Origin: UBA1081 sp964443825
Lineage (GTDB): Bacteria; Bacillota; Clostridia; Oscillospirales; Acutalibacteraceae
Reading direction: 5' to 3'
DNA length: 64,000 nt
Assembly: GCA_964443825.1 (NCBI GenBank)
Contig: CAYUEV010000002.1
Coordinates: 1 to 64,000, forward strand
Shown here: piece by piece, positions 43,073 to 52,646 of the stretch
Layout: every line of letters starts with the position of its first letter
Numbering within the stretch: the first letter of the stretch is position 1
Notes under the pieces: model-generated
The model's database searches: none
Told to the model about the DNA's origin: nothing
What the model saw: only the letters and a program-made list of their open reading frames with translations
Position numbers and translations under genes: made by a program

Positions 43073-46000
43073 ATGGCTCCGAAAAACTGGACTCCGCAGC
43101 AGTTAAACGCTATAAACAGCAGGGGAGGGGCGCTCCTCCTGTCGGCGGCGGCCGGGTCCGGCAAAACGGCCGTGCTTACCGAGAGAATAATAAAACTTTT
43201 AACCGAGGGCGACAATCCGATAGAGCCGTCGGAACTTCTTGTCGTCACGTTTACAAACGCCGCCGCCAAGGAAATGAAAAAGAGAATTAACGACGGAATA
43301 GACGACCTTATAAGTTTCGACCCTTCAAACCCTTTTTTAAGAAGCGTTAAAACGAAACTTTGCGACGCGGAAATCACGACTATAGACTCTTTTTGTTTAA
43401 AATTAGTGAGAGAAAATTTTAACGACGCGGGAGTAGAACCCGATTTTACGATACTTGAAAGTTCCGACAAGTCAATTTTAGAATCCGACGCTATCAGGGA
43501 AACGCTCGATGATCTTTGCAAAAAGAAGCCGGAAATTTACGATATGCTAAATTCCGTCACTTCATACAGAAACGACGATAGCGAGCTTATTAAAAAAATA
43601 CGCCGCCTTTATGATTTTTCAAGGAGTTTCCCCTTTCCCGATGTTTGGTTAGACCAAGTCAGGGATATGTATAAAACGAAAACCGGAAATTTAGGCGATT
43701 CCGTTTGGGGCAGGATAATTTTTGAAAACGTCTTAGTAACCATTGACTTCTGCGAAAGCCTTATAAACAGCGCCGCAAACGACGTTGTCGGAAGCGAAAT
43801 TTTCGAAGATAAATACCTTGAACCTTTAAACTCTTGCCACAGCGTTTTAAAGAAATTAAAAAATTTAATAAACGGCGGGGAGTGGGACGAGTTAGCCCGT
43901 CGCCCCGAATATTTCTCATTAGGGAAACTCCCGCCCGCTCCCAAAGGTCACGCGAACGACCCCGAAAAATTATTATCCGAGGGGAAATTTAAAAAGGCGA
44001 AAACGCTTCTTTTATCGTGTTCCGAAAAGTTTTGCGCCGACATGGACGAACATTTAAAAGACTGTTCTTTACTTTTGCCCGTAATAGACGCTTTAATCGA
44101 CGCCGTAAAAAATTTCAGTCTTAATTTTGAGAGGCTTCAAAAAGAGGCGGGCGGTTACACGTTTTCGGATATAATGCACAGCGCTTTAAAGCTGCTTGTA
44201 AAAAACGAAAACGGTAAAATAATAAGAACGCCTTTAGCCGAGAACCTTGAAAAGAGATACGCCGAAATACTGATAGACGAGTATCAGGACACAAACGAAG
44301 CGCAGGACATGCTTTTTAATATGATTTCAAGATTCGGGCAAAATATTTTCGCCGTGGGCGACGTAAAGCAAAGCATATATCGTTTTAGATTGGCGAGTCC
44401 CGATATATTTATTAAAAAGAGCCGCGAATACGCGCCTTATGACGGCAAAACTTATCCCGCCGAGATAATTTTGGGCAAAAATTTCAGAAGCAGAAAAGGA
44501 ATTCTCGACAACATAAATTTCCTTTTTAAACATATCTTATCGGATTATGTCGGCGAAATGGAATATACCGATAAAGAATCCCTTTATTACGGCGCCGATT
44601 TTAACGAAATTAGCGAGCCTGAAACGGAACTTAGATTTTACGAGACCGACTACCAGTCAAACGAACCCGCTTACGTCGCCTCTGTAATAGAAAAACTTTT
44701 AAAAGACAGGTTTAAAATTTCCGATAAAAACGGGGAAAGAGAAATTCTCCCGGGCGACATATGCGTGCTTTTAAGGAGTACCGCGGAAAAAGCTCAAAAA
44801 TATATAGACGCTTTAACCGAAAGAGGGATTGACGCGACGACAGAAAACAAATTAAGCCTTTTTGATTCGCCTGATTTTAACGTTTTTTTATCGCTTTTAA
44901 AAGTCATAAACAACCCTACGGACGACGTAAGTCTTCTCGCAGTGTTATTTTCGCCGATGTTCGCTTTTACGGCGGACGAAGTCGCTAAAATAAGACTTTC
45001 ATGTAAAGATGAAAGACTGATAACGGCGTTAAAAAAATATTCCGAAACCGATCGGAAATCCCGCGTTTTTTTAGAAAAAATCGATTATTACAGATCTATG
45101 TCCGCTATAACGCCTTTTGATATTTTTGTGAGAAATCTACTTGACGACACGGGGTATATGTCTATAGTCGGCGCGTTCGGCGGCGGCGCTTACAGAAAAA
45201 GAGATCTTCTCATTCTCTCTGAACTTGCCGAAAAATACCGTTCGTCCGGCGGGTCAGGTATAGGCGGCTTTATAAGATATATCGAAAAAGCGGCTGAAAG
45301 CAAAGCTGTTGTTCCCGCGTTTTCATTAAGCTCCGAAAACGAAAACGCCGTAAAAATTTTAAGCATACATAAGTCCAAAGGTCTTGAATTTCCCGTTGTG
45401 ATTTTAGCCGATTGCTCTAAAAAATTTAATTTAGCGGACGTAAACGACGATATGATAATAAGCCCTAAAACCGGCGTAGGTATGGTCATAATTAACGACG
45501 ATAAACTCCAAAAATACTCCACGGTAGGTCATATAGCCGCGAAAACAGCCGTTAAAAGGTCGCTTATATCGGAAGAGCTGAGAGTTCTCTACGTCGCGAT
45601 GACGAGAGCTAAAGAAAAGCTTATTATGGTATCTTCCTTAAAAGACGTTAAAAAGACCGTATACGACATGAGTTTAAACGCGACTGATGAAGAAAAAATT
45701 TCCCCCGCCGCCATATTTAACGCGACTTCTTACGCCCAGTGGCTCATAATGGGATATTTAACTCATCCGTCTTTTAAAGAAAAATTCCCGGATATAAAAA
45801 TAAAAAGCAGGGCGGACGTTCCCTTTTCTCCTATAAAAATAACGATCGACAGTTTTAAATATTTTACGCCGGAAATTCACGAAGTCGAAAAACCCTCTCC
45901 CGACATAAAAATTATAAACGAAGTTAAAAAAAGAGTCGAGTATAAATATCCCTACGTCCTGCCGCCCGATCAAAGGCCTAAAAGAACCGCGTCGGACTTT

Positions 46001-46579
46001 GAAAAAAGAGCGTTTAATCCCGATTATTTCGCGTCGTCAAAACCGTCGTTTTTAAACGAATTTAAATTAACTCCCGCGAAAGTCGGCGTTTTAAACCACC
46101 TATTTATGGAAAACGTCGATTTTAACGCTAGAAACGCTAAAGACGAACTTTCCCGCATGGTAAAAGAAGGTATATTCGACGAAACAAGCGCGGCGGTCAT
46201 TAAAATTAAAAATATGGACATATTCTTAAAGTCGCCTCTCGTTAAAAGAATAAGAAACGCCGATTTAGTTCTAAGGGAGAAAGAATTCAACGTAAATATT
46301 CCTCTCTGCGAAATTGAAAACGACGTCGCCGACAACGTAAAAAATGAAAACATACTCGTTTTAGGTAAAGCCGATCTCGTCTTTATTGAAAATGACGAAG
46401 CCGTTGTTGTCGATTATAAAACCGACAGAAATAAAACAGGGAATGAACTTATAGAATTATATAAAGGTCAGCTTAGAATTTATAAAAACGCGGTTGAGCA
46501 AATCCTCTTAAAACCCGTTAAAGAAGCTTATATTTATTCGATAAATAATAACAAAGAATATTCTGTCGATTTTAAATAA
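43073..46579 (+). CDS. addA: ATP-dependent helicase/nuclease subunit A
   Basis: 1168 residues, a UvrD-type SF1A helicase with a C-terminal RecB-type nuclease. Q motif NWTPQQLNAI, Walker A AAAGSGKTAVL (about 24-34), motif II ILIDEYQDTNEAQ, motif III AVGDVKQSIYRFR, motif V LSIHKSKGLEFPVVILAD, motif VI LRVLYVAMTRAKEKLI. The nuclease motif is VVDYKTDR near the C-terminus. The start at 43073 lies 8 nt after GGGAGG. With AddB it forms the only RecBCD-like complex in the window. Confidence 0.97.
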   Translation: MAPKNWTPQQLNAINSRGGALLLSAAAGSGKTAVLTERIIKLLTEGDNPIEPSELLVVTFTNAAAKEMKKRINDGIDDLISFDPSNPFLRSVKTKLCDAEITTIDSFCLKLVRENFNDAGVEPDFTILESSDKSILESDAIRETLDDLCKKKPEIYDMLNSVTSYRNDDSELIKKIRRLYDFSRSFPFPDVWLDQVRDMYKTKTGNLGDSVWGRIIFENVLVTIDFCESLINSAANDVVGSEIFEDKYLEPLNSCHSVLKKLKNLINGGEWDELARRPEYFSLGKLPPAPKGHANDPEKLLSEGKFKKAKTLLLSCSEKFCADMDEHLKDCSLLLPVIDALIDAVKNFSLNFERLQKEAGGYTFSDIMHSALKLLVKNENGKIIRTPLAENLEKRYAEILIDEYQDTNEAQDMLFNMISRFGQNIFAVGDVKQSIYRFRLASPDIFIKKSREYAPYDGKTYPAEIILGKNFRSRKGILDNINFLFKHILSDYVGEMEYTDKESLYYGADFNEISEPETELRFYETDYQSNEPAYVASVIEKLLKDRFKISDKNGEREILPGDICVLLRSTAEKAQKYIDALTERGIDATTENKLSLFDSPDFNVFLSLLKVINNPTDDVSLLAVLFSPMFAFTADEVAKIRLSCKDERLITALKKYSETDRKSRVFLEKIDYYRSMSAITPFDIFVRNLLDDTGYMSIVGAFGGGAYRKRDLLILSELAEKYRSSGGSGIGGFIRYIEKAAESKAVVPAFSLSSENENAVKILSIHKSKGLEFPVVILADCSKKFNLADVNDDMIISPKTGVGMVIINDDKLQKYSTVGHIAAKTAVKRSLISEELRVLYVAMTRAKEKLIMVSSLKDVKKTVYDMSLNATDEEKISPAAIFNATSYAQWLIMGYLTHPSFKEKFPDIKIKSRADVPFSPIKITIDSFKYFTPEIHEVEKPSPDIKIINEVKKRVEYKYPYVLPPDQRPKRTASDFEKRAFNPDYFASSKPSFLNEFKLTPAKVGVLNHLFMENVDFNARNAKDELSRMVKEGIFDETSAAVIKIKNMDIFLKSPLVKRIRNADLVLREKEFNVNIPLCEIENDVADNVKNENILVLGKADLVFIENDEAVVVDYKTDRNKTGNELIELYKGQLRIYKNAVEQILLKPVKEAYIYSINNNKEYSVDFK

Positions 46580-46609
46580 GACCGCTTTAAAATATATTTT
46601 TATTTTCTA

Positions 46610-46638
46610 TTGATTTTTTACGTTTTTTATATTATAAT
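46610..46638 (+). promoter_or_regulatory. Promoter of SRP RNA
   Basis: TTGATT (46610-46615), 17 bp and TATAAT (46633-46638). The RNA should start about 7 nt later. Confidence 0.85.
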
Positions 46639-46647
46639 GTAACCGTA

Positions 46648-46788
46648 AAGTCCAGCTTCTATCATGCGGCGTGTAGGTCTGTGCGGCGGAGCGCCGTGAA
46701 CCATGTCAGGCGGGGAACCGAGCAGCATTAAGCGGAGAGCCCGCGCGATACAGTCAGCCTGCGCGCCGTATGACCGAGGTTGGACTTT
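46648..46788 (+). ncRNA. ffs: Signal recognition particle RNA (small bacterial type)
   Basis: The conserved helix 8 reads ATGTCAGGCGG-GGAA-CCGAGCAGCAT: GGAA tetraloop, symmetric internal loop with CAGG and AGCAG, which binds Ffh. Terminal sequences AGTCCA and TGGACT pair, giving a hairpin of about 141 nt. A T5 run at its 3' end can terminate it. The position in front of dnaX-ybaB-recR is the same as for scr in Bacillus subtilis. Confidence 0.93.
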
Positions 46789-46811
46789 TTATTATAAAAC
46801 GGAGACATAAA

Positions 46812-48398
46812 TTGTACAGAGTTTTATATAGAAAATGGCGCCCAAAAACATTCGACGACGTAGTAGGACAAAGCCACGTTACGAAAACTCTTAAAACCGA
46901 AATAAAAGAAAACCATCTTTCCCACGCCTATCTTTTTACAGGGTCGAGAGGCACAGGGAAGACTTCTTGCGCTAAAATTTTCGCGAAGGCCGTAAACTGC
47001 CTTCATCCCGTAAACGGAAACCCCTGCAACGAATGCGAAGTATGCAAAGAAATTGACCGGGGCTCTTTGGTGGACGTTGTGGAAATGGACGCCGCCAGCA
47101 ACAGAGGTATAAACGATATTAGAGACATTCAGGAAATAATCGAAACGCCTCCGTCAAAAGTCAAATACAGAGTATACATCGTCGACGAAGTTCATATGCT
47201 CTCTAACGAGGCTTTTAACGCGCTTTTAAAAACCATTGAAGAGCCTCCCTCCGACATTATATTTATTTTTGCCACCACCGACGTCCAGAAAGTCCCTCAA
47301 ACCATACTTTCACGTTGTCAGAGGTATGATTTTCACAGAATATCCGCCAAAGATATAATAAACAGATTAAAATTTATAGCCGATAAAGAGAACGTAACCG
47401 TTACCGAAGACGCGGCCACCATGATAGCGAGAATATCAGACGGCTGCATGAGAGACGCTCTTTCGCTGTTTGACGCGTGTATAAATAAGTCTTCAAACGT
47501 CGATTCACTTGTCGTATCAGACGTTGCCGGCGTTATGGACGCCTCTTATCTTTATTCTCTTTCTCACGCCTTTAAAGAAAAAGACGTTTCTAAGGCCTTG
47601 GCTGTAGTAAACGATCTTTATAATTCGTCATACGACAGCGAAAAGCTCTGCCGCGATCTTTTAAACCACTTTAGAAATATCCTTATCGTCAAAAGCGTCG
47701 TGAAGCCTAAAGATATTTTAGTTTGCACAGATGAGGAATTAAATAGTCTTAAAGATATTTCAGAGATATTTTCCGCTGATGAGATTTTCAATATAACCGA
47801 AATATTGGCGAACGCGGTCGATTCCATAAAATCAACCGAGAACAGGCGGACGCAGCTTGAAATGGCGATTATAAGAATTTGTTCGCGGGACGTTCCCAAT
47901 GCGATAGCGTCCGCTCTCTCAAGAATATCCGAACTTGAAAAGAGAATCGACGAGATTTCAAAGGAACTTAAACAGGATTTTAAACAAAATGAGGAAGCCG
48001 CCTCTACGGTAACTCGCGACAATATTAAATTATTTGACGAAAAACCGAATATTAAGGAGCCGGATAGCGATTTAAGAGTGTTTGACGACGATTTTAACGG
48101 CTCGCTTGAGACCCCGATATTTGACGACGACCCCGTTAAAAACGAAGAAGAACCCGAATTGCCGGGCGGCGATATGGCGGACGCGTGGGACAGGTGCGTA
48201 TTAGACGTCGAAAAAAACTGCGCTATGTTTAAGGGAAGTCTTAACGGCTCCACGATAGAAATTAACGGCTCCGTTATTACCGTCAGCGGCTACAGGGAAG
48301 TTTTTCCGGCGGTATTTAACGCGGGCAAAGACGAACTTTTAAAATCAATAAAAAAATTTTTCGGTCAGGATAAGACCGTAAGATTAGGAAGCCCATAA
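46812..48398 (+). CDS. dnaX: DNA polymerase III subunit gamma/tau
   Basis: 528 residues from TTG at 46812, which follows GGAGA by 6 nt and gives the family N-terminus YRVLYRKWRPKTFDDVVGQ. The upstream in-frame ATG at 46770 lies inside the SRP RNA and is unlikely. Walker A GSRGTGKTS, the zinc cysteines in C-x8-C-x2-C-x2-C (CLHPVNGNPCNECEVCKE), Walker B VYIVDEVHML and sensor FATTDVQKVP form the clamp-loader ATPase. The C-terminal third is acidic, with a small domain at the end that may contact the polymerase. Confidence 0.95.
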   Translation: MYRVLYRKWRPKTFDDVVGQSHVTKTLKTEIKENHLSHAYLFTGSRGTGKTSCAKIFAKAVNCLHPVNGNPCNECEVCKEIDRGSLVDVVEMDAASNRGINDIRDIQEIIETPPSKVKYRVYIVDEVHMLSNEAFNALLKTIEEPPSDIIFIFATTDVQKVPQTILSRCQRYDFHRISAKDIINRLKFIADKENVTVTEDAATMIARISDGCMRDALSLFDACINKSSNVDSLVVSDVAGVMDASYLYSLSHAFKEKDVSKALAVVNDLYNSSYDSEKLCRDLLNHFRNILIVKSVVKPKDILVCTDEELNSLKDISEIFSADEIFNITEILANAVDSIKSTENRRTQLEMAIIRICSRDVPNAIASALSRISELEKRIDEISKELKQDFKQNEEAASTVTRDNIKLFDEKPNIKEPDSDLRVFDDDFNGSLETPIFDDDPVKNEEEPELPGGDMADAWDRCVLDVEKNCAMFKGSLNGSTIEINGSVITVSGYREVFPAVFNAGKDELLKSIKKFFGQDKTVRLGSP

Positions 48399-48417
48399 AT
48401 TAAATCAGGTGATTAGA

Positions 48418-48759
48418 GTGAAAGCGAGAATACCAAACGCGAATCAGGGCGGCAACATGATGCAAAAGCTCCAGAAAATGCAGGAGGAGATGGCGCAAAA
48501 GCAGTCCGAAATAGAAGAAACCGAGTTTACGGCGTCTTCCGGCGGCGGCGCGGTGGAAGTCGTCGTGAGCGGAAAGCATGAAATAAAATCAATTAAAATG
48601 CAGCCTGAAATAGTCGATCCCGACGATATAGATATGCTTGAGGATCTTCTTTTAGCGTCGTTAAACGAGGCCATGAGAAAAGCCGACGAGGCCATGGACT
48701 CCGAAATGGGCAAGTTTACGGGCGGATTGAATATTCCCGGAATGGGCGGTACGTTATAA
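48418..48759 (+). CDS. YbaB/EbfC nucleoid-associated protein
   Basis: 113 residues from GTG at 48418, placed 5-6 nt after AGGTGAT; this gives the usual start VKARIPNANQGGNM. An alternative GTG at 48409 overlaps that ribosome site. QKLQKMQEEMAQKQSEIEE and the beta-strand GGGAVEVVVSGKHEIKSI are typical of this DNA-binding dimer. The stop overlaps the recR start. The dnaX-ybaB-recR order is widely conserved. Confidence 0.92.
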   Translation: MKARIPNANQGGNMMQKLQKMQEEMAQKQSEIEETEFTASSGGGAVEVVVSGKHEIKSIKMQPEIVDPDDIDMLEDLLLASLNEAMRKADEAMDSEMGKFTGGLNIPGMGGTL

Positions 48760-49358
48760 TGCAATATAACGCGGCCGCTCTTCAAAACCTCATAGAGCAG
48801 TTTGAAAAAATGCCCGGAATAGGCAGAAAAACCGCCGAGAGAATGGCGTTTTACGTACTAGCTCTCCCTAAAGAGGAAGCCCGGGAACTGTCGTCCGCGA
48901 TTTTGGAAGCGTCCTCGAAAATCCACAAGTGCAAGCTTTGCTGCAACCTTACCGAGGACGAGATTTGTCCTATTTGCAAAAGCGATAAGCGCGACCACTC
49001 GGTTATATGCGTTGTGGAAAATTCTCAAAGCCTTATGGCGATTGAAAAGACTAACGACTACAAAGGAACTTATCATGTTCTTCACGGCGCGATATCGCCT
49101 CTTGACGGCATAGGCCCTCAAGAGCTTACTATTAAAGAACTTCTTAAAAGAATAAACGATACGGACGTGCGCGAAGTGATAATCGCCACAGACTCCGACG
49201 TAGAGGGAGAGGCTACCTCGATGTATTTAACGAAGCTCATAAAACCCCTTAACGTTAAAATCACAAGAATCGCTTTCGGTCTTCCTGTCGGAACCGATAT
49301 TCAATACGCCGACAGCGTTACTCTTGGGAAGGCGATAGAAGGAAGGATCGTAGTATAA
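48759..49358 (+). CDS. recR: Recombination mediator RecR
   Basis: 199 residues. Helix-hairpin-helix EKMPGIGRKTAERMAFYVL (about 12-30), zinc finger C-x2-C-x8-C-x2-C in CKLCCNLTEDEICPIC, Toprim ICVVENSQSLMAIEKTNDYKG and EVIIATDSDVEGEATSMYL, and the C-terminal FGLPVGTDIQYADSVTLGKA. With RecO it loads RecA onto gapped DNA. Start overlaps the ybaB stop (TAATG). Confidence 0.97.
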   Translation: MQYNAAALQNLIEQFEKMPGIGRKTAERMAFYVLALPKEEARELSSAILEASSKIHKCKLCCNLTEDEICPICKSDKRDHSVICVVENSQSLMAIEKTNDYKGTYHVLHGAISPLDGIGPQELTIKELLKRINDTDVREVIIATDSDVEGEATSMYLTKLIKPLNVKITRIAFGLPVGTDIQYADSVTLGKAIEGRIVV

Positions 49359-49429
49359 TATCATTATTTTTGTTAAATTGAGCATAATTTAAAAATAAAA
49401 ACAATATTTAATCTAAAGGGGCGATCCAT

Positions 49430-51028
49430 ATGGAAAAAAAATACGCGCTTACTTACGACATTGGAACTACAGGCGTAAAAACTTGCGTTTTTGAGATTTC
49501 CGACACAATAAAGCTTTTGGGCGGCGGCTCTAAAGGCTACGAACTTTATGTTCTTCCCGACGGCGGAGCGGAGCAAGATCCTGACGAGTGGTGGAGCGCT
49601 ATATGCGAAACCACTGAAACCGCTCTTAAAAATTCCGGCGTTAAAGCAAAAGAAATCGACGGTATATCTTTTTGCTCTCAGATGCAGGGGGTAGTGCTTG
49701 TCGATAAGAACGCCAAAGCCGTCCGCAGGGGCATGAGTTATATGGACCAAAGGGCGAGAGCGGAACTTAAAGAGAACTTAGCTTACGGTCCACAGATAGC
49801 CGGCGCCAACATACCCAAGCTTTTAAAATCGCTTCAGATAACGGGAGCCGTTTCAGCGTCGGTCAAAGATCCTCTTTGGAAGTACAAATGGGTTCAAGAG
49901 CACGAGCCTGAGAACTTTAAAAAAGTCTATAAATGGCTCGACGTTAAAGAGTACGTTATCGCCCGCATGACAGGCGAGTTTTGCATGACGCCGGATTCAG
50001 CTTTCGCCACGATGCTCTACGATATAAGAAAAGGCAAAGAGTGTTGGAGCAAAGAAATGACCGATATGTTCGGCGTTCTTTACGAGCATATGCCCGACGT
50101 CAAGGCGTGTACCGATAAAGTCGGCGAACTTACCGAAGAAGCGGCTAAAGAACTCCATTTAGAGCCGGGTATTGCGGTGTTCGGCGGCGGCGGCGACGCG
50201 TCCCTTATAGGCGTTGGAGCCGGCAGCGTTGAATTAGGCGATACTCACGTATACTCCGGCACGTCCGGATGGGTTTCGACAGTAGTCGATAAGAGCATTG
50301 TGGACGCGAGCTCGATGATTGCGTCCGTCATGGGAGCGGAACCCGGAAGATACAACTATTTCGCCGAACTCGAAACGGCCGGAAAATGTCTCGAATGGGC
50401 TAAAGACCATCTTTGCCTCGACGAAGTAGGAGTCTACCTTAAAAAAGAAAAAATTACCGACACATACGAAGGCGAGTATACGAGCCTTTACGACTACATG
50501 TCGGAGGTCATAGAAAAAGTCCCCGCCGGCTCTAACGGCGTTATGTTCACGCCATGGCTTCACGGCAACAGATGTCCGTTTGAAGATCCCAACGCTAAAG
50601 GGATGTTCTTCAACATAAGTCTTGAAACCGGCAAATCCGAGCTTTTAAGGTCCGTTATAGAAGGCGTTTGTTTCCATTTACGCTGGTTTATAGAAGTTGA
50701 GGAGAAAAAAGTCAAAACTTCCGAAAAAATCCGCTTTGTGGGAGGCGGCGCTTTGTCGCCCGTCACTTGTCAGATTCTCGCCGATATAACCGGCAAAACA
50801 GTCGAAACCGTGGGCAGTCCTCAGAATGTCGGAGCGGTCGGCGCGGCTGTAATAGTCGCTTGCGGTCTCGGCATGATAGGCGGTATAAAAGACGCTAAAA
50901 AGCTTATACCCGTAGTTAAAACATACTACCCCGAACTTAAAAACAAAGCTGTTTACGATAAAGAATTTGAGGTATTTAAAAACCTCTACAAAGCAAATAA
51001 GAGTAATTTCGCGGCGTTAAACGGATAA
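49430..51028 (+). CDS. FGGY-family carbohydrate kinase (xylulokinase-like)
   Basis: 532 residues. The first ATP-grasping strand is YDIGTTGVKTCVFEI, substrate-binding SYMDQRARAEL follows, and the second domain has GGGGDASLIGVGAGSVELG and RFVGGGALSPVTCQILADITG with VGSPQNVGAVGAAV. These are typical of xylulose or related sugar kinases. It should phosphorylate an imported pentose or pentulose in the cytoplasm. The ribosome site is AAAGGGGCG. No isomerase is adjacent. Confidence 0.88.
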   Translation: MEKKYALTYDIGTTGVKTCVFEISDTIKLLGGGSKGYELYVLPDGGAEQDPDEWWSAICETTETALKNSGVKAKEIDGISFCSQMQGVVLVDKNAKAVRRGMSYMDQRARAELKENLAYGPQIAGANIPKLLKSLQITGAVSASVKDPLWKYKWVQEHEPENFKKVYKWLDVKEYVIARMTGEFCMTPDSAFATMLYDIRKGKECWSKEMTDMFGVLYEHMPDVKACTDKVGELTEEAAKELHLEPGIAVFGGGGDASLIGVGAGSVELGDTHVYSGTSGWVSTVVDKSIVDASSMIASVMGAEPGRYNYFAELETAGKCLEWAKDHLCLDEVGVYLKKEKITDTYEGEYTSLYDYMSEVIEKVPAGSNGVMFTPWLHGNRCPFEDPNAKGMFFNISLETGKSELLRSVIEGVCFHLRWFIEVEEKKVKTSEKIRFVGGGALSPVTCQILADITGKTVETVGSPQNVGAVGAAVIVACGLGMIGGIKDAKKLIPVVKTYYPELKNKAVYDKEFEVFKNLYKANKSNFAALNG

Positions 51029-51087
51029 TTTTTAGCCGCGTCAAAGAGGAGGAATCGGCGAAGCCTTATATTTCGCCCAAGTCACAA

Positions 51088-51972
51088 ATGTTAGATCTCG
51101 ATACCGTTTTTACAACTCTTTATACGGAATTAGCGCCTATTACAAGTAAACTCGGGTTTAAACCGATTTTCCCCGAAGATACAAAAAAAGGCGAAGTCCC
51201 ATTGTTTAAAAGATCGGACAAATCCGTATTTTTAGCGTATAAAGGCGAAAAAGGCTCCCTTCGCATTCTTTATAATGATAACAAAATCAGACTTTTAGCG
51301 GGTGATAAAGACGCTAAAAGCGAAGATGACAGCGATTACACGCTCGTTTCGAGCTATCTTCTGGTACTATCCGAGTACGACTTGAGAGACGTAAAATCTC
51401 TCTTAAACGAGATTACCGAAAATTTAAACGAGTCTTTCACTCCCAAACAAATAGCTAAAAGGCAGCAAAAAATAAAGGCTCAAGCCACAGTTTCACGTTC
51501 CGACGTCAGGAGCGGCGGCGTGTTTTACGATACCACTACTCTCGCCATGAGACTCGCCGGAATGTACCCGTCCATAAAAGACGAGTACAAAGTCCATATG
51601 GAGAAGTACGGCGAGTTTTTGTGCGAAACATTTTTTGTAAGCGTCGTCAATCCCCTTGTGTATAAAACTATTGAGGAAAACAACCCCTCTAAGATGAAAA
51701 AGCTTTTTGGTATTCTCAATGAGTTTTATGAGGACGGCTCCAACGAAGTGCAAGATGTAATAGTCGTCACCATGCTCGCGTCTTGCGACTATAAGGGCGA
51801 TATGCACGCGAACGTTTTAAAGTACATAAGCGACTCCATGATGGAACCCTTTATAAGAGTTCACAAAATTCTAAAGCGCAGTAGATCCGCGAGAATGAGA
51901 CTTGAGAATCCCCCTAAATATAAACCTAAAAAGAAGAAAAACCGTTCGTCTTCCTCTACTCTTAACCAATAA
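51088..51972 (+). CDS. Conserved-looking protein of unknown function
   Basis: 294 residues; I do not recognise a family. The first 115 residues look like an alpha/beta domain (LFKRSDKSVFLAYKGEKGSL, RLLAGDKDAK), then a helical region ending in a strongly basic, serine-rich tail (KYKPKKKKNRSSSSTLNQ) that could bind nucleic acid or membranes. The only good ribosome site, AGAGGAGGAA at 51045-51053, is 34 nt from the ATG at 51088, and no ATG, GTG or TTG in frame lies closer; initiation at a rare codon (ATT at 51070) cannot be excluded. It is preceded by the sugar kinase and followed by a terminator. Confidence 0.7.
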   Translation: MLDLDTVFTTLYTELAPITSKLGFKPIFPEDTKKGEVPLFKRSDKSVFLAYKGEKGSLRILYNDNKIRLLAGDKDAKSEDDSDYTLVSSYLLVLSEYDLRDVKSLLNEITENLNESFTPKQIAKRQQKIKAQATVSRSDVRSGGVFYDTTTLAMRLAGMYPSIKDEYKVHMEKYGEFLCETFFVSVVNPLVYKTIEENNPSKMKKLFGILNEFYEDGSNEVQDVIVVTMLASCDYKGDMHANVLKYISDSMMEPFIRVHKILKRSRSARMRLENPPKYKPKKKKNRSSSSTLNQ

Positions 51973-51977
51973 TTCAT

Positions 51978-52005
51978 AAGCGGCCCTTTATAGAGTCGCT
52001 TTTTA
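51978..52005 (+). terminator. Intrinsic terminator after the 51088 gene
   Basis: AAGCGGC (51978-51984) pairs with GTCGCTT (51995-52001), then TTTAATTTA. Confidence 0.65.
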
Positions 52006-52007
52006 AT

Positions 52008-52625
52008 TTACCTTATAAAATTTGTCGATATTCTTTGTTCCTTTATGGGAAGACCGTATTTTTCTTTTCCTAAAGCTATGCTTTTGATTAAAAACGCCAT
52101 GTTAGCGGCGAGTGTTCTTAAAGTTTGAAGTCCTTCTAAATCGTCGGCGGCCTCTCCCTTTTCTCTTCCGTGAAGGCTGTTCCAGTACTGACTTGACGCT
52201 ATGGGCATAGAACTTATAGTAAAGTATTTATTGAGTTCGTCAAAAGTCGCCGAGAGTCCGCCTCTTCTCGCGACGCACACGCTCGCCCCGACTTTCATCG
52301 ATTTATCAAAGTGAGAACTGTAAAAGAGCCTGTCAAGAAAAGAAATAAGAGTTCCGTTTGCCGAGGCGTAATACACGGGGCTCGCTATAACAAGACCTTC
52401 GCTCTCTTTAAATATCCGGGCGGCTTTGTTCACTTCGTCGTCAAAAGCGCATTTGCCGGTTTTCGCGCACGACATGCAGGAAACGCAGCCCCTGATATCT
52501 TTATTTCCGATTTCTAATATTTCCGCTTCTATCCCGTTTTTATTAAAAACGTTTTCCATTTCGGTTAAAGCCATACTCGTGTTGCCGTCTTTACGAGGAC
52601 TGCCGTTAATCATTAGAACTTTCAA
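52008..52625 (-). CDS. NAD(P)H-dependent flavoprotein with compact Cys motif (iron-sulfur flavoprotein-like)
   Basis: 205 residues, flavodoxin fold. The FMN phosphate loop is INGSPRKDGNTSMAL (about 5-19). A cysteine cluster C-x2-C-x2-C-x5-C in GCVSCMSCAKTGKCAF (about 47-62) matches the compact 4Fe-4S motif of iron-sulfur flavoproteins of anaerobes. VIASPVYYASANGTLISFLD is the second FMN loop. Likely role is electron transfer or oxygen/quinone reduction; the partner is unknown. The following upstream gene is the thioesterase on the same strand. Confidence 0.85.
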   Translation of the reverse strand: MKVLMINGSPRKDGNTSMALTEMENVFNKNGIEAEILEIGNKDIRGCVSCMSCAKTGKCAFDDEVNKAARIFKESEGLVIASPVYYASANGTLISFLDRLFYSSHFDKSMKVGASVCVARRGGLSATFDELNKYFTISSMPIASSQYWNSLHGREKGEAADDLEGLQTLRTLAANMAFLIKSIALGKEKYGLPIKEQRISTNFIR

Positions 52626-52646
52626 AATTATTCCCTCTTTTTAATT

